A stretch of 64,000 nt of DNA from CAWFZT01 sp963820415 (GTDB lineage: Bacteria > Chloroflexota > Anaerolineae > Anaerolineales > Anaerolineaceae), in contig CAWFZT010000006.1 of assembly GCA_963820415.1 (NCBI GenBank), forward strand, positions 682,001 to 746,000, in the 5' to 3' direction. Each line of letters opens with the position of its first letter. Positions within the stretch are counted from its first letter, which is position 1. A program made the position numbers and the translations under genes. The notes below the pieces were generated by a model. The model searched no databases, had not been told where the DNA came from, and worked only from the letters and a program-made list of their open reading frames with translations. Shown here piece after piece: positions 1 through 9,788 of the stretch.

Positions 1-665
1 AGCATCCCCAGGTGGTATTCCAGGCGGGTGCGCGCCACGAAATCGGCGTCGTACTGCCAGCGATGTTTAGGGGCGGTCTCTTTCAAAAACAACGGCACCT
101 GTTCGGTGTATTTCCCCAGGGCCGCCTGGCTGGCCTCGGCAAAGCGGTCAGCCAGGGTCAGGCAGCCGGCGACGGCACCGGCGTTGCCGTCCAGGCAGTC
201 CAGCCACTCCGCCAGGCGGTCGGCTTTGCCGTTTTCCTCGTTGGCGCGCAGCCATTCCAGCAGACCGGGGAGGGTGGCCTTGCCGGCCTGGTCGCGGCTA
301 AACTGCCGGGCCAGCGCCGCGGTCCATCCGCGCAGCCGCTTGACCGCCGTTTCGATGGGCGGCCAGCGCTTCTGCATGCTGACCAATCCTTTCAACGTGG
401 CGCGCGTGAAGCCAGTCATGCGGGCAATGTCTACCTCATGCTCGCGCAGCAGCACGCCCAGCGCCAGCAGCTCGAAGGCGTATTCGCCGTCTGAGCGGTC
501 GGGCAGGTCATGTTCCCGCCGGTAATCGCGGAAACCGGTGATCAGGCCGGTGTTTTCCTCGATAGCGGCTTCCTGCCAGGCATCGGCAAAACCGGCAACG
601 TCTCGGTAATAGTCGCCCGAATCGGGTTTATCGAGTTTGAGCGAATAGGTAATAATTCTTGGCAT
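1..665 (-). CDS. Hypothetical protein, N-terminal part (cut by window edge)
   Basis: The reverse strand stays open from an ATG at 665 to the window edge, giving about 221 residues with no stop. The protein begins MPRIITYSLKLD and is mostly helical and charged, with no transmembrane segment. From memory, the N-terminal layout resembles the region preceding the DUF116 domain in some anaerobe proteins, but that domain would lie outside the window, so this is only a suggestion. Forward-strand open frames over the same bases are judged to be shadows, because the reverse frame has clean codon usage and runs through the whole interval. No good ribosome binding site is visible before the start. Confidence 0.6.
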   Translation of the reverse strand, partial: MPRIITYSLKLDKPDSGDYYRDVAGFADAWQEAAIEENTGLITGFRDYRREHDLPDRSDGEYAFELLALGVLLREHEVDIARMTGFTRATLKGLVSMQKRWPPIETAVKRLRGWTAALARQFSRDQAGKATLPGLLEWLRANEENGKADRLAEWLDCLDGNAGAVAGCLTLADRFAEASQAALGKYTEQVPLFLKETAPKHRWQYDADFVARTRLEYHLGM

Positions 666-734
666 GGGGATACGGGGTAAACAGGCAATTACCATTATAA
701 GAATCTTGCTAAAAATAATACAAGCGCTAATTTC

Positions 735-763
735 TTGACATTTCTCTTTGAAAAATTTGATAA
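735..763 (+). promoter_or_regulatory. Sigma-70-type promoter of the leader peptide
   Basis: A perfect TTGACA (735-740) is followed after 17 bases by TGATAA (758-763). The unit lies about 45 bases before a short open frame with a strong ribosome binding site. It probably drives the leader at 810-845 and, when the terminator at 904-938 is passed, the RIO kinase. Confidence 0.6.
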
Positions 764-809
764 ACTCATCTTGGTTGCTAATCTTACCATGAGAAAGGAG
801 GCGCACATC

Positions 810-845
810 ATGATAGCACGTATCACCCATACCTACCTATTTTAA
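810..845 (+). CDS. Putative 11-residue regulatory leader peptide
   Basis: ATG at 810 is preceded by a consensus AAGGAGG (795-801) with 8-base spacing, and opens an 11-codon frame encoding MIARITHTYLF before TAA. The start region sits in GGCGCAC (800-806), which is complementary to GTGCGCC (851-857) just after the stop, so the ribosome binding site could be hidden in a stem that encloses the peptide. A third related segment, GTGCGC (912-917), lies in the loop of the downstream terminator. Promoter, strong ribosome binding site, tiny peptide, alternative pairings and terminator are the layout of a ribosome-mediated attenuator. No homologue is recognised and translation is inferred. Confidence 0.5.
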   Translation: MIARITHTYLF

Positions 846-903
846 TTTAAGTGCGCCTTCCGGCAAGGTGGATTACCTTCATTTTGGGAATCCTTTGAAT
901 TCT

Positions 904-938
904 AGCCACAGGTGCGCTTGAGCCCTGTGGCTTTTTGT
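904..938 (+). terminator. Intrinsic terminator / attenuator before the RIO kinase
   Basis: AGCCACAGG (904-912) pairs perfectly with CCTGTGGCT (924-932), followed by a T-rich tract. It lies between the leader peptide and the kinase start at 1044, with no other gene between, so it most likely controls read-through. The remaining bases to 1043 show no further feature. Confidence 0.65.
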
Positions 939-1043
939 TTCTCTTTACAATGTGTTCTTTGCGCTACAGGGACGACGGTCTTGTGGCGCTTTTGTTTAAG
1001 CGACCATTCAAAATAGCCAAGCATTCATTCAAACAGAGTAGAG

Positions 1044-2088
1044 ATGAACCATAAACTTGATGACGAGTTGAACGATCAATTAGAGGACCTGGGTTATGCA
1101 ACCCCTTACATCCGCAACGCGCCCTCATCCAGGCCGCATAAAATCAAGAAGAACGCTTCCGGCCACGCCAGGCTGCCGCAGTTGGTGACCGAGATGGCAG
1201 CCCAGAATGATGACCGGGGCGCCTTCGATTTCTCTTACCAGGCCTCGCGGTATGAACGCGGCTGGCTGACCGGCTCGCTAGGCGGTTTTTTCGAGGCGCA
1301 CTGGTTTGACGACGTGCTGCGCATGATCAAGGGCGGCAAAGAGGCTTCTGTCTACCTCTGCAAGGCCAACCCGACCACCCATGCGGACTACCTGGCGGCT
1401 AAGGTCTACCGCCCGCGCCAGCTCCGCAACCTGAAGAAAGATTATCTCTACCGCGAAGGCCGCCAGAACCTGGACTCGAATGGGGAAGTGGTTTGGGAGG
1501 AGCGCATGCTGCCGCGCCATCCATAATAAGACCGCATACGGCCAGGAGCTTTTGCATACTTCCTGGATCGAGTACGAATTCCTGGCCCTGCAGGTGCTGC
1601 ACCAGGCCGGGGTAGATACCCCCATCCCCTACACGCGCGGCAACAACGCCATCCTGATGGAGTACATCGGCGACCTGGATAGGTCAGCCCCCACCCTGAA
1701 CGACGTAGACCTGTCCACCAGCGAAGCGCGCCCGCTCTTCCAGCGCGTGATGCACAACATCGAGCTGATGCTGGCCAACAACCACATCCACGGCGACCTG
1801 TCGGCCTTCAACATCCTTTACTGGGAGGGCGAGATCACCCTGATCGATTTTCCGCAGACCATGCATCCTGAGCAAAGTCCCAATACCTTCCAGATCTTCG
1901 CAAGAGACGTAAAGCGCGTGTGCGAATATTTTGCCCGGCAGGGCGTGCGCTCCAACCCGCATAAGATCGCCGCCGACCTGTGGACGGCCTATCGCCACCG
2001 CCTGGTTCCCGAAGTGGATCCGCATTTCCTGGACGACCAGAGCAAATCCGACCGCCAGTATTGGGAAAAACAGGCAAAAAATAAATAA
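1044..2088 (+). CDS. RIO-type serine/threonine protein kinase, frameshifted
   Basis: The N-terminal frame runs 1044-1526 and ends just after ERML; the rest continues in the +1 frame to 2088. Together they give about 347 residues. Kinase features are clear: a nucleotide-binding stretch GGKEASVYLC, the catalytic loop HGDLSAFN and the metal-binding DFPQ, typical of RIO1/RIO2 atypical kinases, which in archaea and eukaryotes act on ribosome maturation. Removing one C at 1512-1513 restores a smooth join MLRAIHNKTAYGQ, so a single-base insertion, natural or from sequencing, splits the gene. It lies downstream of a leader-peptide attenuator. The bacterial substrate is unknown. Confidence 0.8.
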
Positions 2089-2110
2089 GTAAATTCGTTT
2101 TTCTGTTCTT

Positions 2111-4578
2111 TTACCAGGCCGGGTTCATGTTACCCTTATCATCCTGCCGGTAGGGCGTCCAGGCCAGCGCCAACAGTTGGACGGAAATATCCGTTTTCTT
2201 GGGCCTGACCGTAACTGTCTCGAAGACCTCGATGGCCGGATCGATCTTGCTTTCCAGGGCGTCCGACTCAGCTTTGAACTGGGTATTCAGGTCGTCGAGC
2301 TCTTTCTGGTAAGCTTCCACGGTATCCTTGGCGCGGCCGACATCGCTCTGCTGTTGAACGGAACAACTCACTCCACGCAATGCCGTCGTAGCTTTGCTAA
2401 TATTGGTTGCACTGGCCAATTTACGTCCGGTGAATGCGCTTAAAAATGTCGCCCCAAACGCCAGGGCAGTTTGCACTTTGGCCTGCGAAGACTGAGCAGC
2501 TTCACGTTCTACGGCCTGGTTGGCCTTGCGTACTTTCTCCTGCAAAAGGTTGATCCTCGAGGAATACTTCAGACGTAACGCATCAACTGCTTTATCGCGC
2601 TGTTCACGAGCTGCTTGCTGCAAACGGATGCGAAAGTCGCGCTCTGCCTCGCCTGCTTGGGAGTATTGACCGGTGCTGGGACTGCGCAGGAGCTCCAGTT
2701 TTTGGTAGCCATACAGCCATACGGTAAAATCACGGCTCCAATCGGTGTAATTCCTGGCTTTATTGGCCGCGGCTGGTAAAATACCAAACTTGGCGCCGAT
2801 TGCCGGCGTCTTTTCAAGATCTTTAAGGAGATATCGGCTTCCTTGGCGGTTTCCCAATCGACAGGCACAGCCTGGTCAAGGATCGGCACCAGGAAGATCA
2901 CATCCTGGGCGGTTTCAATATTTTTCTTGGTATCGGCAAAGTGCACTTTGGCTGCGCCTACCAGCATCGGTTGGTAAGTCGTCCCGACACCACTACCCCG
3001 CAATGGAATAAAATATTGGGGCACATCGACAGACAGGGTGGGCTGTAAGACGGCTGTAGTAGCTGCGGCGGTTTGCACGGCGGCTGCTGGCTTGGGAGAG
3101 ACAACTGCTGTGGCGAAGGCAGGGGCTACAGGCTGAGTAGCTGCTGTACCGGCGGGTTGAATGCTTTTGTAGGGGTCCATGAGCTGCTTGATCTGGCTGC
3201 GGGTCAGCGGTCCTCGCAGATACGATAGACTCCAACGGGTCTGGAAGACGATGGGGGCGTCTTCGTGGGTGTTATTCATTAAGAAAACGCGGTTGCCCAA
3301 CCCGGCCAGGATCTGGTCCATTTTCTGGCGGTCAAAGTTACTGCCTGTGCTGGCAGCGGCGCCTTCCAGCCCTTCCATCACGCGGCTTTTATCACGCTCG
3401 GTCTGCAGGCGTCCGATAAACCATGTGCCAGTGTTGGAAAGACCTTTATAATCCAGATCCACCGGGTTCTGAGTGGCCAACACAATCCCCACGCCAAAAG
3501 CACGCGCCTGCTTGAGCAGAGTGAGCAGCGGTTGTTTGGAAGGCGGGTTAGACACGGGAGGAAAATAGCCAAAAATTTCATCCATGTAAACCAGGGCTCG
3601 CAAGCTGGTAGTTCCAGGTTGGGTGCGCATCCAACCTAGAATCTGGTTCAGGAGCAGCGACACGAAGAACATGCGTTCGGCATCTTCCAGGTGGGCTATC
3701 GAGAAAATTGCTACCCGAGGTTTGCCCTGGCCATTATGGAGGATCTGCCCTATATCCAGAGGCACACCGTCCAGCCAAGCGCTAAAACCGGGTGAAGCCA
3801 GCAGGTTATTCAAGGCCATGACCAGGCTGAAGCGCTCTTTGGAGGGGTAAAAAGATTCTAAGTCCAAAACGCCAATCTTGCTTACCGGTGGATTCTGTAT
3901 CTGGGAGATCAAGACTGGTAGGTCCAAATTCTGTCCATTCTTCCACATCTGGCCGACAATGTTGGATAATAAGATGTGCTCACGGCTTTGCAAGGGATCG
4001 GCTTCGATGTTCAGCAGGCCTAACAGGCTGGTGACAGTCGTGGTGATGCGCTCCTGAAAAAGTTCCCCCTCCTCCAAAATTTCGGGCGGCGGAACGGCGA
4101 AAGATTTGAGAATAGATACCGGCAGGCCGGCGTTACTGCCCGGGGTGTAGATGACAAATTCGGCCGCATCGCGCAGACGTTGAATGCGTTGGCTGGTTTG
4201 ATCCCAATCGGCGAGACCTTTCTGCCATAGTTGGGCCTGCTGGCTGGCATAATCCTGAGGAGAGAGGCCCTTTCGGGTAGCATCGTCTGTGTTGATCCAT
4301 GGGATGAAATCCTCCCCGCGCAATTGGGGAAAATTCAGCAGGAGGTTGGTCAAGTCACCCTTTGGATCGATGAGAATCGACGGCACATTGTCAATAGCAG
4401 CTTCCTCGATCAGATCGATACAAAGGCCGGTTTTGCCGCTGCCGGTCATTCCGACTACCACGGCATGAGTAACCAGGTCACGCGAATCATAGAGGATCAG
4501 GTTGTCCTGAAGTTTGTTTGCGCCAAGGTCAAATTGGCGTCCCAAATAGAATACACCAAGTTTCTCATAATCCTGCAT
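2111..4578 (-). CDS. HerA/VirB4-like P-loop ATPase with C-terminal coiled coil, frameshifted
   Basis: The start at 4578 is chosen because GAAAGGAG precedes it; an upstream ATG at 4644 would overlap the promoter. The N-terminal ~580 residues form a HerA/DUF87-like motor: Walker A GMTGSGKT at residues 43-50, Walker B ALVYMDE near 330, and a downstream ATQNP sensor-like motif. A Pro/Ala/Thr-rich linker follows. The frame breaks near 2830, where one base appears missing, and the remaining ~240 residues continue in the next frame, rich in heptad-like charged coiled coil and ending at 2111. HerA-type ATPases pump or unwind DNA, often with NurA or defence nucleases, but none is adjacent here. CTTAAAG at the join is not a canonical slippery site, so an indel is more likely than programmed shifting. 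Confidence 0.75.
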
Positions 4579-4615
4579 GACAATTACTCCTTTCTCAACA
4601 TTGTCTGATAAACTT

Positions 4616-4644
4616 ATTGTAGTAGATTTACCACTTATATACAA
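4616..4644 (-). promoter_or_regulatory. Promoter of the HerA-like ATPase gene
   Basis: On the reverse strand TTGTAT (4639-4644) is separated by 17 bases from TACAAT (4616-4621), about 38 bases before the chosen start at 4578. The opposite strand of this divergent gap shows no clear promoter or ribosome binding site for the gene at 4759. Confidence 0.55.
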
Positions 4645-4758
4645 TTGTGGAAAAATATAATAATTTTGTGCTGTTCGCCAGGACTTTTATGATCAAGTCG
4701 GTGCGATCGATGCTGTAAAGTAGTCTGCGTTCCTTGCAAATCCAGGATTAAGAATATT

Positions 4759-5652
4759 ATGGACCCTCGAACAATTTTGAATGCCTTGTCAAACGCAGGT
4801 TTGAGCCGGCTGCAGTTGGATTTTCCAAAACTTTTGCAGGAATCGATACGGCTAACCCCGCATCCGCTTGATCGTAGTCCGCCCCCGCCTGGGGCATCCT
4901 ATCTAGGAGGCGCACCCGACTTGCCATCCGGGATCGCCTGGCCGGTCTGGAAGAACGTCCCAATGTCTTTCATCGGTCAGGTGAACCTGGAAGACCTGGT
5001 CTCGTTTGGGCCAGCCCAGGACCTGCCGAAAAGCGGGCTGCTGTCTTTCTTTTACGACGCCGCCCAAGAAACCTATGGGGCAGACCCGGCCGATCGCCGC
5101 GGGTGGAGTGTGTTCTGTTTCCCGCATGCCTCGACCAAAGAGAGCGGTTTTCACCTGTTTAGCCATCACGATCCTCACAAGCCCAAGCTGGATCCCTTCC
5201 CGACCAGCCTGCCGCAAGGCGCCCGCTTCAAGCCCTGCCGCCTGACTTTCGCCAGCGAATATACCCTACCCGGCGCGCCCTCCCAATATATCCCAGACCT
5301 GGATTGGACGCCAGACGAGATCCACCGCTATGAGCAGTTCCAGGCCAGTTTCCCCTCCGCCGAGGACCGCAAATCCCTGCACTTCCGCATGTTTGGCTGC
5401 CCGGACCAGATCCAGGACGACATGCAACTGCAGTGCGCCCTGTATGCCAATGGTTTCAGCAGCCCGGACGAACCGGGCGCAGCCCAGGCGGCAGCCCACA
5501 AAGATGGCTGGCAGCTCCTTCTCCAGGTCGATTCTGACGAGACCATTGGCATGCGCTGGGCTTCCTATGGTATGTTATACTTTTGGCTGGAAAAGGAAGC
5601 GCTGCGAAAACGCCAGTTCGATCGTTCCTGGCTGGTGCTGCAATCGGAATAA
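4759..5652 (+). CDS. YwqG-like DUF1963 protein
   Basis: This 297-residue soluble protein matches the DUF1963/YwqG family: an early SYLGGAPDLP motif, FIGQVNL, LSFFYD, a DxxxLLLQVDSDE-like segment and the terminal GMLYFWL block. Family function is unknown; members are compact cytoplasmic proteins with duplicated beta-rich halves. Length and all conserved blocks look complete. It is divergent from the HerA-like gene and followed 20 bases later by a secreted HNH-like protein. No strong ribosome binding site is visible before the ATG. Confidence 0.8.
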   Translation: MDPRTILNALSNAGLSRLQLDFPKLLQESIRLTPHPLDRSPPPPGASYLGGAPDLPSGIAWPVWKNVPMSFIGQVNLEDLVSFGPAQDLPKSGLLSFFYDAAQETYGADPADRRGWSVFCFPHASTKESGFHLFSHHDPHKPKLDPFPTSLPQGARFKPCRLTFASEYTLPGAPSQYIPDLDWTPDEIHRYEQFQASFPSAEDRKSLHFRMFGCPDQIQDDMQLQCALYANGFSSPDEPGAAQAAAHKDGWQLLLQVDSDETIGMRWASYGMLYFWLEKEALRKRQFDRSWLVLQSE

Positions 5653-5671
5653 TCTACTTATGAGGTGAACG

Positions 5672-6292
5672 ATGCGCCGAACAAGGAACCTGTGGGGATC
5701 GGTAATTTTTGTCCTGATCGTTACAGTTACCCTGTGCATCATGGAAAAACCCTCTACCAATTCATCCACACCCGCCTCGGCTGGCACGAACGCCCCGGCC
5801 GCCACCCAGGCCGCGGGAAATGTGCTGCAGCAGCCCCTCCCCGGTGGGGCGCCTGACTGGGGTGTGCGCACCAAGACTTTCGGCTGCCAGTATACCGGCG
5901 ACGGCGAGCTGCCCGACCCGGCCTGCACTCCCGGCGATTTAATGAAGCCGCTGGTGACCAAGGATGATATTTGCAAATCGGGTTATTCTTCAGGCGTGCG
6001 CGACGTGCCCGACAGTGAGAAGAACGCCGTGTACGCCGAATATGGCATTACCAAACACACCTCCGGCCAGTACGAAGTCGACCATTTCGTCAGTCTGGAA
6101 TTGGGCGGCTCGAATGATATTTCCAACCTGTTCCCCGAAGCGGCTTCCCCCAAACCCGGCTTTCACGAAAAAGACAAGGTCGAGAATTACCTCCACGACC
6201 AGGTTTGCTCCGGAGCCATGACACTCCAGACCGCCCAGATTGCCATCGCCACCAACTGGCTGGATGTGTACAATTCGATGCCCAGTAAATAG
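5672..6292 (+). CDS. Exported HNH-endonuclease-like protein
   Basis: The 206-residue protein begins with an RR-containing basic stretch and one hydrophobic segment (about 8-24), then a Ser/Thr/Ala-rich linker to about 60. This suggests export or membrane anchoring; Cys22 could be lipidated but the lipobox is poor. The C-terminal half carries an HNH-like core: EVDH at 135-138, LELGGSNDISNL at 142-153, HEKDK at 165-169 and ENYLH at 171-175, matching small secreted bacterial HNH proteins. GAGGTGA precedes the ATG. It may be an extracellular nuclease, but activity is not proven by the motifs. Confidence 0.75.
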   Translation: MRRTRNLWGSVIFVLIVTVTLCIMEKPSTNSSTPASAGTNAPAATQAAGNVLQQPLPGGAPDWGVRTKTFGCQYTGDGELPDPACTPGDLMKPLVTKDDICKSGYSSGVRDVPDSEKNAVYAEYGITKHTSGQYEVDHFVSLELGGSNDISNLFPEAASPKPGFHEKDKVENYLHDQVCSGAMTLQTAQIAIATNWLDVYNSMPSK

Positions 6293-6298
6293 AGGTTT

Positions 6299-6829
6299 AT
6301 GCCGCCCCGACTTGAAACTCCCCGTCTAATCCTGCGACCGTTTACATTATCCGATATCGATGAGGCTTATACAGTCCTGGAAGGCCATCCCGACGTCTGG
6401 AAATATGACCCGGGGTTTTGCCGCACCAAACTGCAGCGAGCCAACCTCATCAAAAAATATGCGCTGACCAACGCTGAAAATGGATGTGGAACCCTGGCAG
6501 CCGTGCTGAAATCGACGGGGGCGCTGATCGGTTCGATTGGCTTGCAATCTTACCGGCTGGCGGTCAAGCCGTCAGGCGTCGTTGAAGTCGAGCTGTTTTA
6601 TAAATTAGGCCGTGATTTTTGGGGGAAGGGCTACGCCTTCGAGGCCTGCCGGGCGGTGATCAGCTTCGCTTTCAACTGCCTGCACTTACAGCATCTGTTG
6701 ACGGCTACTAACTGCGAAAACTCCCCCTCCATCCGGCTGCTGCAGCGCCTCGGATTCCGCTTTTACTGCCAGCCGAGCGCCTGGTCTTCCGAAATCGTCG
6801 GCATCCTGGAAAGCTGCCCGGCCAGCTAA
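6299..6829 (+). CDS. GNAT-family N-acetyltransferase (RimJ/RimL-like)
   Basis: This 176-residue protein opens with LETPRLILRPF, the hallmark of RimJ/RimL-type GNAT enzymes. It contains the acetyl-CoA-binding region near WGKGYAFEACRAV and the terminal segment NxxSIRLLQRLGFRF. Such enzymes transfer an acetyl group from acetyl-CoA to protein N-termini, amino acids or small molecules; the substrate cannot be predicted. AGAGG lies just before the start, and the gene follows the HNH-like gene by 6 bases, suggesting co-transcription. Confidence 0.85.
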   Translation: MPPRLETPRLILRPFTLSDIDEAYTVLEGHPDVWKYDPGFCRTKLQRANLIKKYALTNAENGCGTLAAVLKSTGALIGSIGLQSYRLAVKPSGVVEVELFYKLGRDFWGKGYAFEACRAVISFAFNCLHLQHLLTATNCENSPSIRLLQRLGFRFYCQPSAWSSEIVGILESCPAS

Positions 6830-6860
6830 AAACGGATCCAGAGGAATTTCTGGCCAGACC

Positions 6861-8684
6861 TTACTTGCCCGCTCTCGCCAGCACCAGGTAAGTGGATGTG
6901 CCGCCTGACTGGTTCACTACCTGAGCCGAAGCGGGGTCGAGCTGTTTAATATCCGGGCCGCGCTGGTCGATCACGGAGGCCAGGCTCTGGCCGTAGTCAG
7001 GGTTGACCAGCACGAAAGCGCGTCGGAACGGGACGTGTTGGATATTGATGACGAAGCTGTCCGGAATCTGGTGCAGTTTGAAGTAATACCACAGCGGGGC
7101 GTCATCTGGGTCGCTCACCACCACGATGTCGCTCTGCCGGAGCTGGCCTTTTAGGTATAATGTGGTGGCCTCAATCTCGCCTTGAGTATTCATTTCAGGG
7201 AAGCTGTGCACGGCCCAGGCCAGGCTGGCTCCCAGCACAGCCAGGATTGCCGCTCCGGACAGCAGCATGGCCAGGCTGAATTTTCCGCCCAGCTTGATAT
7301 CTTTGAACAGACCCAACAAGCCGGCGCTGCCCCACATGAGGACTAACGGCAGCAGCCACGACCACAGCTTGGGCCACGGGTAGGGGCGCTGGATGGGCAG
7401 CTCCACCGCCAACCACAGCACGGCCGCCGCCTGAAGCGGTGCCCGGCGTGAGCTGATGTGCCGGTTGAGCAGCAGCGAAAGAATTGTCCCAACCAGAAAA
7501 ATGGAACCCAGGAGGGGCATTCCGGCGGGTAAACCCGTCCAGTCGTTCCAGGTTTCGGCAATCTTGCCCGGCAGGATGGACAGGAAGTCGCCCAGGCTGA
7601 GCGGTAAAACGAAGCGGTTGGCTACCACGGCTTTCACGCCATAGGTGATGAAGACCGGGGTGTAAAGGAAGGCCGCTAAAAGTCCGCTGGCAGCGGTTGA
7701 GGCAGCCAGGTATTTAAAGAAGCAGCCCAAAGTGCCATAGGCCGGGCGAGTCTCGCCGCCCAGGGCAGCCAGCAGCAGCCAGGTTAGCAGCACCCCGAAG
7801 GGATAGATCATGATAGGAGTGGTATAGAAACCCAAGGCAGAGAACAAGACGATCAGCCCCCAGGCAGCCCGGTTCTGGTGCTGTTGGACGTAGACCCCCA
7901 GGCTGAAGATCAGCAAACTGAACAGGCAAATCAGGATGTAGCCACGTGCGTCGGTGGCCAGGTTGACCATCCGCGGGGTGCCAGCCAGCAGGGCGGCGCT
8001 GAGCAGGGCAGTCGGGCGGCCGTACAGCAGGCGCGCCAGCAGGTAGCCAGCCGGAACCACCAGCACCCCGGCTGCCACCACCGGCAGGCGCACGGCCCAG
8101 GGTTGCAGGCCGAACAGCATGTAGGAGAAATGCACCAGCAGGCTGTGAAAAACGTGGTTATTGGGCAGCGAATAGTCGGATAATACCCCCCAAAGCGGGC
8201 GGGTGGCGAAGGCTACAATCGTGTAAGCTTCGTCATGGGACATCGGCCGGGATACGAAGGCGGCCCGGATGCCAGCGGCGGCCAGCGCCAGCCCGAGCAG
8301 GATGAACAGATCCGCCTTTTCCATCCGTTTGAAGCGCCAATCGGCAGCCACCATGGTGCGCCAGTCCTGCCGCACATCACCTATAGTTCTGGCCAGAAAA
8401 TGCCAGCCGTCCGCCACCCAGGCCTGAGAATGCTTGCGCAGTGCCATAAAGACTGCCCCGGCGGCCATCAGCGCCAGCCCGGCCGCCTGCATGGGCCGGC
8501 GCAGGCTGGCGAAGCGCGCCTCGGTCAACGAACGCAGGTTATTATCTCTGGACAGGTGATTGGCCACCGCCCGGGCGCTCTCGAAGGACAGGGAAAAAAA
8601 GACCAGCGCCAGGATTCCTCCGGCTAGGAATGCGAGTACAATTAAATTCCACAGGATTTTGGGAAATTTGCTTTTCTGAGCCAT
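6861..8684 (-). CDS. GT39-like integral membrane glycosyltransferase
   Basis: The start is set at 8684 (MAQKSKFPK) because the longer frame would overlap the divergent gene at 8717. The protein has about 607 residues with a dozen hydrophobic segments. An early luminal-type motif SHDEAYT (acidic D/E pair between the first TM segments of the core) is the catalytic signature of PMT/ArnT-like GT-C enzymes, which use polyprenyl-phosphate sugars. The C-terminal ~120 residues form a soluble exterior domain. The acceptor is unknown. Confidence 0.75.
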   Translation of the reverse strand: MAQKSKFPKILWNLIVLAFLAGGILALVFFSLSFESARAVANHLSRDNNLRSLTEARFASLRRPMQAAGLALMAAGAVFMALRKHSQAWVADGWHFLARTIGDVRQDWRTMVAADWRFKRMEKADLFILLGLALAAAGIRAAFVSRPMSHDEAYTIVAFATRPLWGVLSDYSLPNNHVFHSLLVHFSYMLFGLQPWAVRLPVVAAGVLVVPAGYLLARLLYGRPTALLSAALLAGTPRMVNLATDARGYILICLFSLLIFSLGVYVQQHQNRAAWGLIVLFSALGFYTTPIMIYPFGVLLTWLLLAALGGETRPAYGTLGCFFKYLAASTAASGLLAAFLYTPVFITYGVKAVVANRFVLPLSLGDFLSILPGKIAETWNDWTGLPAGMPLLGSIFLVGTILSLLLNRHISSRRAPLQAAAVLWLAVELPIQRPYPWPKLWSWLLPLVLMWGSAGLLGLFKDIKLGGKFSLAMLLSGAAILAVLGASLAWAVHSFPEMNTQGEIEATTLYLKGQLRQSDIVVVSDPDDAPLWYYFKLHQIPDSFVINIQHVPFRRAFVLVNPDYGQSLASVIDQRGPDIKQLDPASAQVVNQSGGTSTYLVLARAGK

Positions 8685-8716
8685 AGCGTCCGGGTAAGTA
8701 TACACTTTTTTCAAGT

Positions 8717-9700
8717 ATGTCTCTCTCTCAAAACGAAATCCCCGCTCCTTACGACCTGTACGATCCGGTCGCCATGCCGGTTGGTATGGATGCTTTCCTG
8801 GCCGGGCTGGTCCTGTCAGCCTACCCGCCGGGGGCGCGCATCCTCGACTGCCAATCATACCGGCCTGGCTACGTGGAATTCCCGCTGCGTGTGGGCGTGG
8901 GGCTACCGGACGGCCGAAAAGAGGCGTGCGTGCTGAAAGCCGGCCGTTTTAAAGGGGCAGCCGAGCGGGAAGCCGCTTTGCTGCCGGTGCTGGCCCGCCT
9001 CGGCCTGACAGTTCCGGCTTTGTTGGCCGGCCCGCTAGTGCACCCGGAATATCCCGCTTGTGGGCCGTTCATTGTGTTGAGCGAGCTGTCCGGTCAGCCG
9101 CTTCCGTGGATCGGGGTAAACCTTGAGCAGGCTGACCTGGGCTGCCGCCTACTTTTCCAGGGCGTGGAACGGCTGCACCAATTGACGCCTGCCCTGCGCG
9201 GAGAAAACGTTGCTGCTATGCTCGAAGAAAAGACCTTGCTTTCCGAATTGCAGGGTATTCGCAGCCGGGCCGGCCCCTGGCTTGACCAGCCCTTATTTTC
9301 TGCGGCAGTCGCCCGCCTGGTTCCGGTTCTGGCGGGCGTGCGGGAAGACCTGGTCTTTTCCAATGGCGACTACAATCCATTGAACTTTTTATATGAAGGC
9401 AATCAGTTGATCGGCTGGATCGATTTTGGCCTGGCGTGTTTTGAAGACCCTTACATTGGGTTCGCTAAATTCATCATCTGGGGTTTCGACAGCTACGGCT
9501 GGGGCACGGGGGTGAAGGCCGGCCTGGTCGAACGCTACCTGTATGCGCATAACCTCTCGCGAGTGGAGTTCGCCCCGCGCCTGGCCTTGCACTGCCTTTG
9601 GCGCTTGCAGCGCGAAATTTCGGTCAGCGGGGAAGCGGACGCAGCTTACCGCGAGGCGGTCGAGAAGGTGCTCGAAGAAGCCCTGAAGGATATCAGCTAA
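8717..9700 (+). CDS. Aminoglycoside phosphotransferase (APH)-fold kinase
   Basis: The 327-residue protein has a kinase-like fold: an N-terminal lobe with a lysine in CVLKAG, a catalytic loop read as SNGDYNPLN, and the metal-binding IDFGLA. The usual HGD of APH and choline kinases is NGD here, a modest departure at a catalytic-loop position that need not abolish activity. Family members phosphorylate antibiotics, choline, homoserine or other metabolites; nothing in the context selects one. It is divergent from the glycosyltransferase gene, 32 bases apart. Confidence 0.75.
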   Translation: MSLSQNEIPAPYDLYDPVAMPVGMDAFLAGLVLSAYPPGARILDCQSYRPGYVEFPLRVGVGLPDGRKEACVLKAGRFKGAAEREAALLPVLARLGLTVPALLAGPLVHPEYPACGPFIVLSELSGQPLPWIGVNLEQADLGCRLLFQGVERLHQLTPALRGENVAAMLEEKTLLSELQGIRSRAGPWLDQPLFSAAVARLVPVLAGVREDLVFSNGDYNPLNFLYEGNQLIGWIDFGLACFEDPYIGFAKFIIWGFDSYGWGTGVKAGLVERYLYAHNLSRVEFAPRLALHCLWRLQREISVSGEADAAYREAVEKVLEEALKDIS

Positions 9701-9788
9701 AGCCGGCGGCCAGGTGGTACAATGTGTCCAGTTTGGGGCTGGCATTGCCGCGCCAACATTGCAGAGGAAATCAATTGGAGAGGTCGTC

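Noticed and set aside
12..525. Two forward open frames at the window start
   Set aside because: They lie opposite an uninterrupted reverse frame with better coding character running from 665 to the edge.
2826..2836. Programmed -1 frameshift site in the HerA-like gene
   Set aside because: The local CTTAAAG is not a canonical X XXY YYZ heptamer and other genes in the window carry similar single-base breaks, so an indel is simpler.
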